This document shows, piece after piece, positions 6,908 to 8,985 of a stretch of 8,985 bases of DNA. Within the stretch, counting starts at the first letter, position 1; each line of letters begins with the position of its first letter. The stretch lies in NCBI GenBank assembly GCA_019417975.1, contig DYCT01000065.1, positions 1-8,985 on the forward strand, in the 5' to 3' direction. A program made the translations under genes and the position numbers. The notes beneath the pieces are model-generated. The model saw nothing but the letters and a program-made list of their open reading frames with translations. It did not search any database and was not told where the DNA came from. The stretch comes from Bacteroides sp. (lineage in GTDB: Bacteria; Bacteroidota; Bacteroidia; Bacteroidales; Bacteroidaceae).

Positions 6908-8985
6908 TCAGTTTTTTTGAGCTACCAATTTATACACATCTGCCATCTCGCCTACTACCCATACAATATCTCCCTGTTCGAATGGAATATTGACATCGGG
7001 AGCCATCAATCCGTGATTGCCACGTTCAACACCCACAATCAGGCAATGATACGTATCGCGAATACCACTCTCGCGAATGGTCTTATGCAAGAATACCGAA
7101 TCGGCACACAACACAAATTGCTTCAATGTCATCTCATGCTGACTTGGGTCAATATCGTCTGCATCAAAAACAGCCACAGCCAATTCCTTGCCGAAACTCT
7201 CCAACTGACTATCCGTACCGATGACTTGGATTTTATCGCCGGGATATAAACGAGCACCAGCTCCCGGAATATTGATACGATGCCCTCCACGCAAAATAGA
7301 AGCAATATGTACACCAAACCGCTGTCCGATGCCTAAATCTTTCAGACTTCGGCCAGCCCAAGTGGTATCTGCCGGCAACAGATAATCGGCTAAGTGAAGG
7401 TCGCGCGACAATAGCTTTCCTGCATAAGCCGGTCGCTGTTTTCCCAAATAAGCAGCACGCATGTCGCGCGAACGCAAATTCTGAATAAACGTACGCTCCA
7501 ACATGATGGAATGTTTCTTTAAACGACGAGAATAAATCATCAGACATACCGCCAAGAATGCAATGCCAAGCGCCAAACCTACCGAGGCTTTAAACAAACT
7601 GGCTATAACAAACATGACAAAACCTATAGCCAACACCAAACGCAATACGATGGTACCCACCAATGGTGCACGATTCATCCGACTGTCGGACCATAAAGCC
7701 GAAAACTCGATGCTGTGGTTTTTCTTCACTACAATAGCCCGTAGGAAAGGCGAAATACACAGAATCGTGAAGACTGCTCCCAGCAATGAGCCCCAGAAAG
7801 GAGGAAGAGCAGCACGAAAAAAAGGTACAACAAACTGAAAGGAAAGGATGATAACTGCTACCGACAAAATGGAATAGACCACTACAATACGCACAATAGC
7901 CGTAATCAGTTTATGCCAATTGGTCTCGTGATTGACCGCCTGTATACCGGAACAATAACGTTCCAAGAAATGCATCCACCCTTTAGGTATCACCTTCTCT
8001 ACCCATGCCGAGGCAGGACCTGCCAACCGAATGAAATAAGGAGTAAGAAAGGTGGTGAGTACTGACACGGCTACCACGATGGGGTATAGAAAATCGCTGG
8101 TCACCTTCATGCTGACTCCCAGCGATGCAATGATAAAAGCAAACTCACCTATCTGCATCAAACTGAAACTACACTGCATGGCTGTACGCAAGGTCTGACC
8201 ACCCAACAGTACACCCAATGTACCGAACACGGCCTGCCCCACAATAATGGACAACGTAATGACCAAGATAGGCACAGCATACTCGGCAATCATAGCCGGG
8301 TCGACCATCATACCTACAGATACAAAAAAGATAGCTCCAAACAAATCTTTAACTGGCTTCACCAGCTTATCTATCTGCTCTGCTTCTATCGTTTCTGCCA
8401 AGATAGAACCCATGATAAAGGCCCCAAATGCAGGAGAGAATCCGGTCTTGGCAGCCATTACTACCATCCCGAAACAAAGCCCAAGAGATACCACCAGCAT
8501 CGTTTCATCGCTCATCAAACGCTTTACCTTTTTCAAAAATAAAGGTATAAGATAAATGCCAACGACAAACCAAAGTATCAGAAAGAAGCCTAACTTGCCG
8601 ATGCTATCGAGCATTTCAGCTCCCTCGATGTTCTGACTCACTGCCATCGTGCTAAGCATCACCATCAGCACAATGGCAAGAATGTCTTCTATCACCAAGA
8701 TACTGAGCACCAATCCTGCAAAATTCTGCTGACGAAGCCCCAAGTCGTCGAATGCTTTATAGATAATCGTTGTGGACGACATGGCCAACATACCTCCTAA
8801 AAAGATGCAGTCCATACGCGACCACCCAAACGATGTTCCCACACCGATACCTACCAATATCATACAGATAATAATGGTGACAGCAGCAATAACGGCTGCA
8901 CCACCTACTTTCATGATTTTCTTGAAACTAAACTCCAAACCTAAGGCGAAAAGCAAGAAGATGACACCAATATCAGCCCACGTAT
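6908..8985 (-). CDS. CPA2-family cation:proton antiporter with tandem RCK_C domains (5' end outside window)
   Basis: The frame is open to the window edge (TWADIGVIFLLFALGLEFSF), so the TTG at 8956 is internal. About 691 residues are visible and the first transmembrane segments are missing. The CPA2/Kef-like exchanger domain fills about residues 1-320. It includes SSTTIIYKAFDDLG, the ion-path pair E99-D100 in LVIEDILAIV (Kef proteins have QD here), KTGFSPAFGAFIMGSILAET (179-198) and FFVSVGMMVDP. A second hydrophobic block at about 360-485 holds four or five extra membrane segments. Two TrkA-C/RCK_C domains follow, at about 528-604 and 616-689, each ending in a GD-(I/K)-hydrophobic-V-G strand pattern. 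No RCK_N Rossmann domain with GxGxxG is present. The protein likely exchanges K+ or Na+ for H+ in the inner membrane, gated by a small ligand bound by the RCK_C pair; ion and ligand are not known. The HIT gene follows on the same strand. Confidence 0.9.
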   Translation of the reverse strand, partial: TWADIGVIFLLFALGLEFSFKKIMKVGGAAVIAAVTIIICMILVGIGVGTSFGWSRMDCIFLGGMLAMSSTTIIYKAFDDLGLRQQNFAGLVLSILVIEDILAIVLMVMLSTMAVSQNIEGAEMLDSIGKLGFFLILWFVVGIYLIPLFLKKVKRLMSDETMLVVSLGLCFGMVVMAAKTGFSPAFGAFIMGSILAETIEAEQIDKLVKPVKDLFGAIFFVSVGMMVDPAMIAEYAVPILVITLSIIVGQAVFGTLGVLLGGQTLRTAMQCSFSLMQIGEFAFIIASLGVSMKVTSDFLYPIVVAVSVLTTFLTPYFIRLAGPASAWVEKVIPKGWMHFLERYCSGIQAVNHETNWHKLITAIVRIVVVYSILSVAVIILSFQFVVPFFRAALPPFWGSLLGAVFTILCISPFLRAIVVKKNHSIEFSALWSDSRMNRAPLVGTIVLRLVLAIGFVMFVIASLFKASVGLALGIAFLAVCLMIYSRRLKKHSIMLERTFIQNLRSRDMRAAYLGKQRPAYAGKLLSRDLHLADYLLPADTTWAGRSLKDLGIGQRFGVHIASILRGGHRINIPGAGARLYPGDKIQVIGTDSQLESFGKELAVAVFDADDIDPSQHEMTLKQFVLCADSVFLHKTIRESGIRDTYHCLIVGVERGNHGLMAPDVNIPFEQGDIVWVVGEMADVYKLVAQKN

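Overview
The window looks like chromosomal DNA of a gut Bacteroidales species (Bacteroides/Phocaeicola type). Supporting signs are a type III glutamine synthetase tail, a Crp-like regulator next to it, promoter elements of the Bacteroidetes TAnnTTTG form, near absence of Shine-Dalgarno sequences, and a secreted GH84 enzyme that closely resembles the Bacteroides O-GlcNAcase. No RNA genes, mobile elements, CRISPR arrays or long repeats were seen. The species cannot be fixed from the sequence alone.

Left part (1-3555, + strand): the 3' end of a type III glutamine synthetase gene (glnN) closes with a strong intrinsic terminator. A Crp/Fnr-family regulator gene follows behind its own candidate promoter, then prmA (ribosomal protein L11 methyltransferase) and a DcuA/DcuB-family C4-dicarboxylate transporter gene. 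The last three genes are tightly spaced: 27 bp between the first two, then a 4-bp ATGA overlap. They probably form one operon, which ends at a hairpin that serves both strands.

Middle (3666-6236, - strand): a single secreted GH84 beta-N-acetylglucosaminidase gene of 856 codons, with its own promoter and with F5/8-type and further beta-domain extensions at the C-terminus. It converges on the transporter gene.

Right part (6415-8985, - strand): a CPA2-family cation:proton antiporter gene, cut by the window edge at its 5' end, followed after 67 bp by a HIT-family nucleotide-binding protein gene. That pair ends at a textbook terminator.

Functionally the window is mostly housekeeping and metabolic: nitrogen assimilation, a carbon-type regulator, fumarate/succinate exchange, host-glycan hydrolysis and ion homeostasis. 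The most notable points are the Crp-like regulator that lacks the cAMP-contact residues, its apparent co-transcription with a dicarboxylate transporter gene, and the antiporter with two RCK_C domains but no RCK_N. I saw no convincing sign of a wholly new system here.
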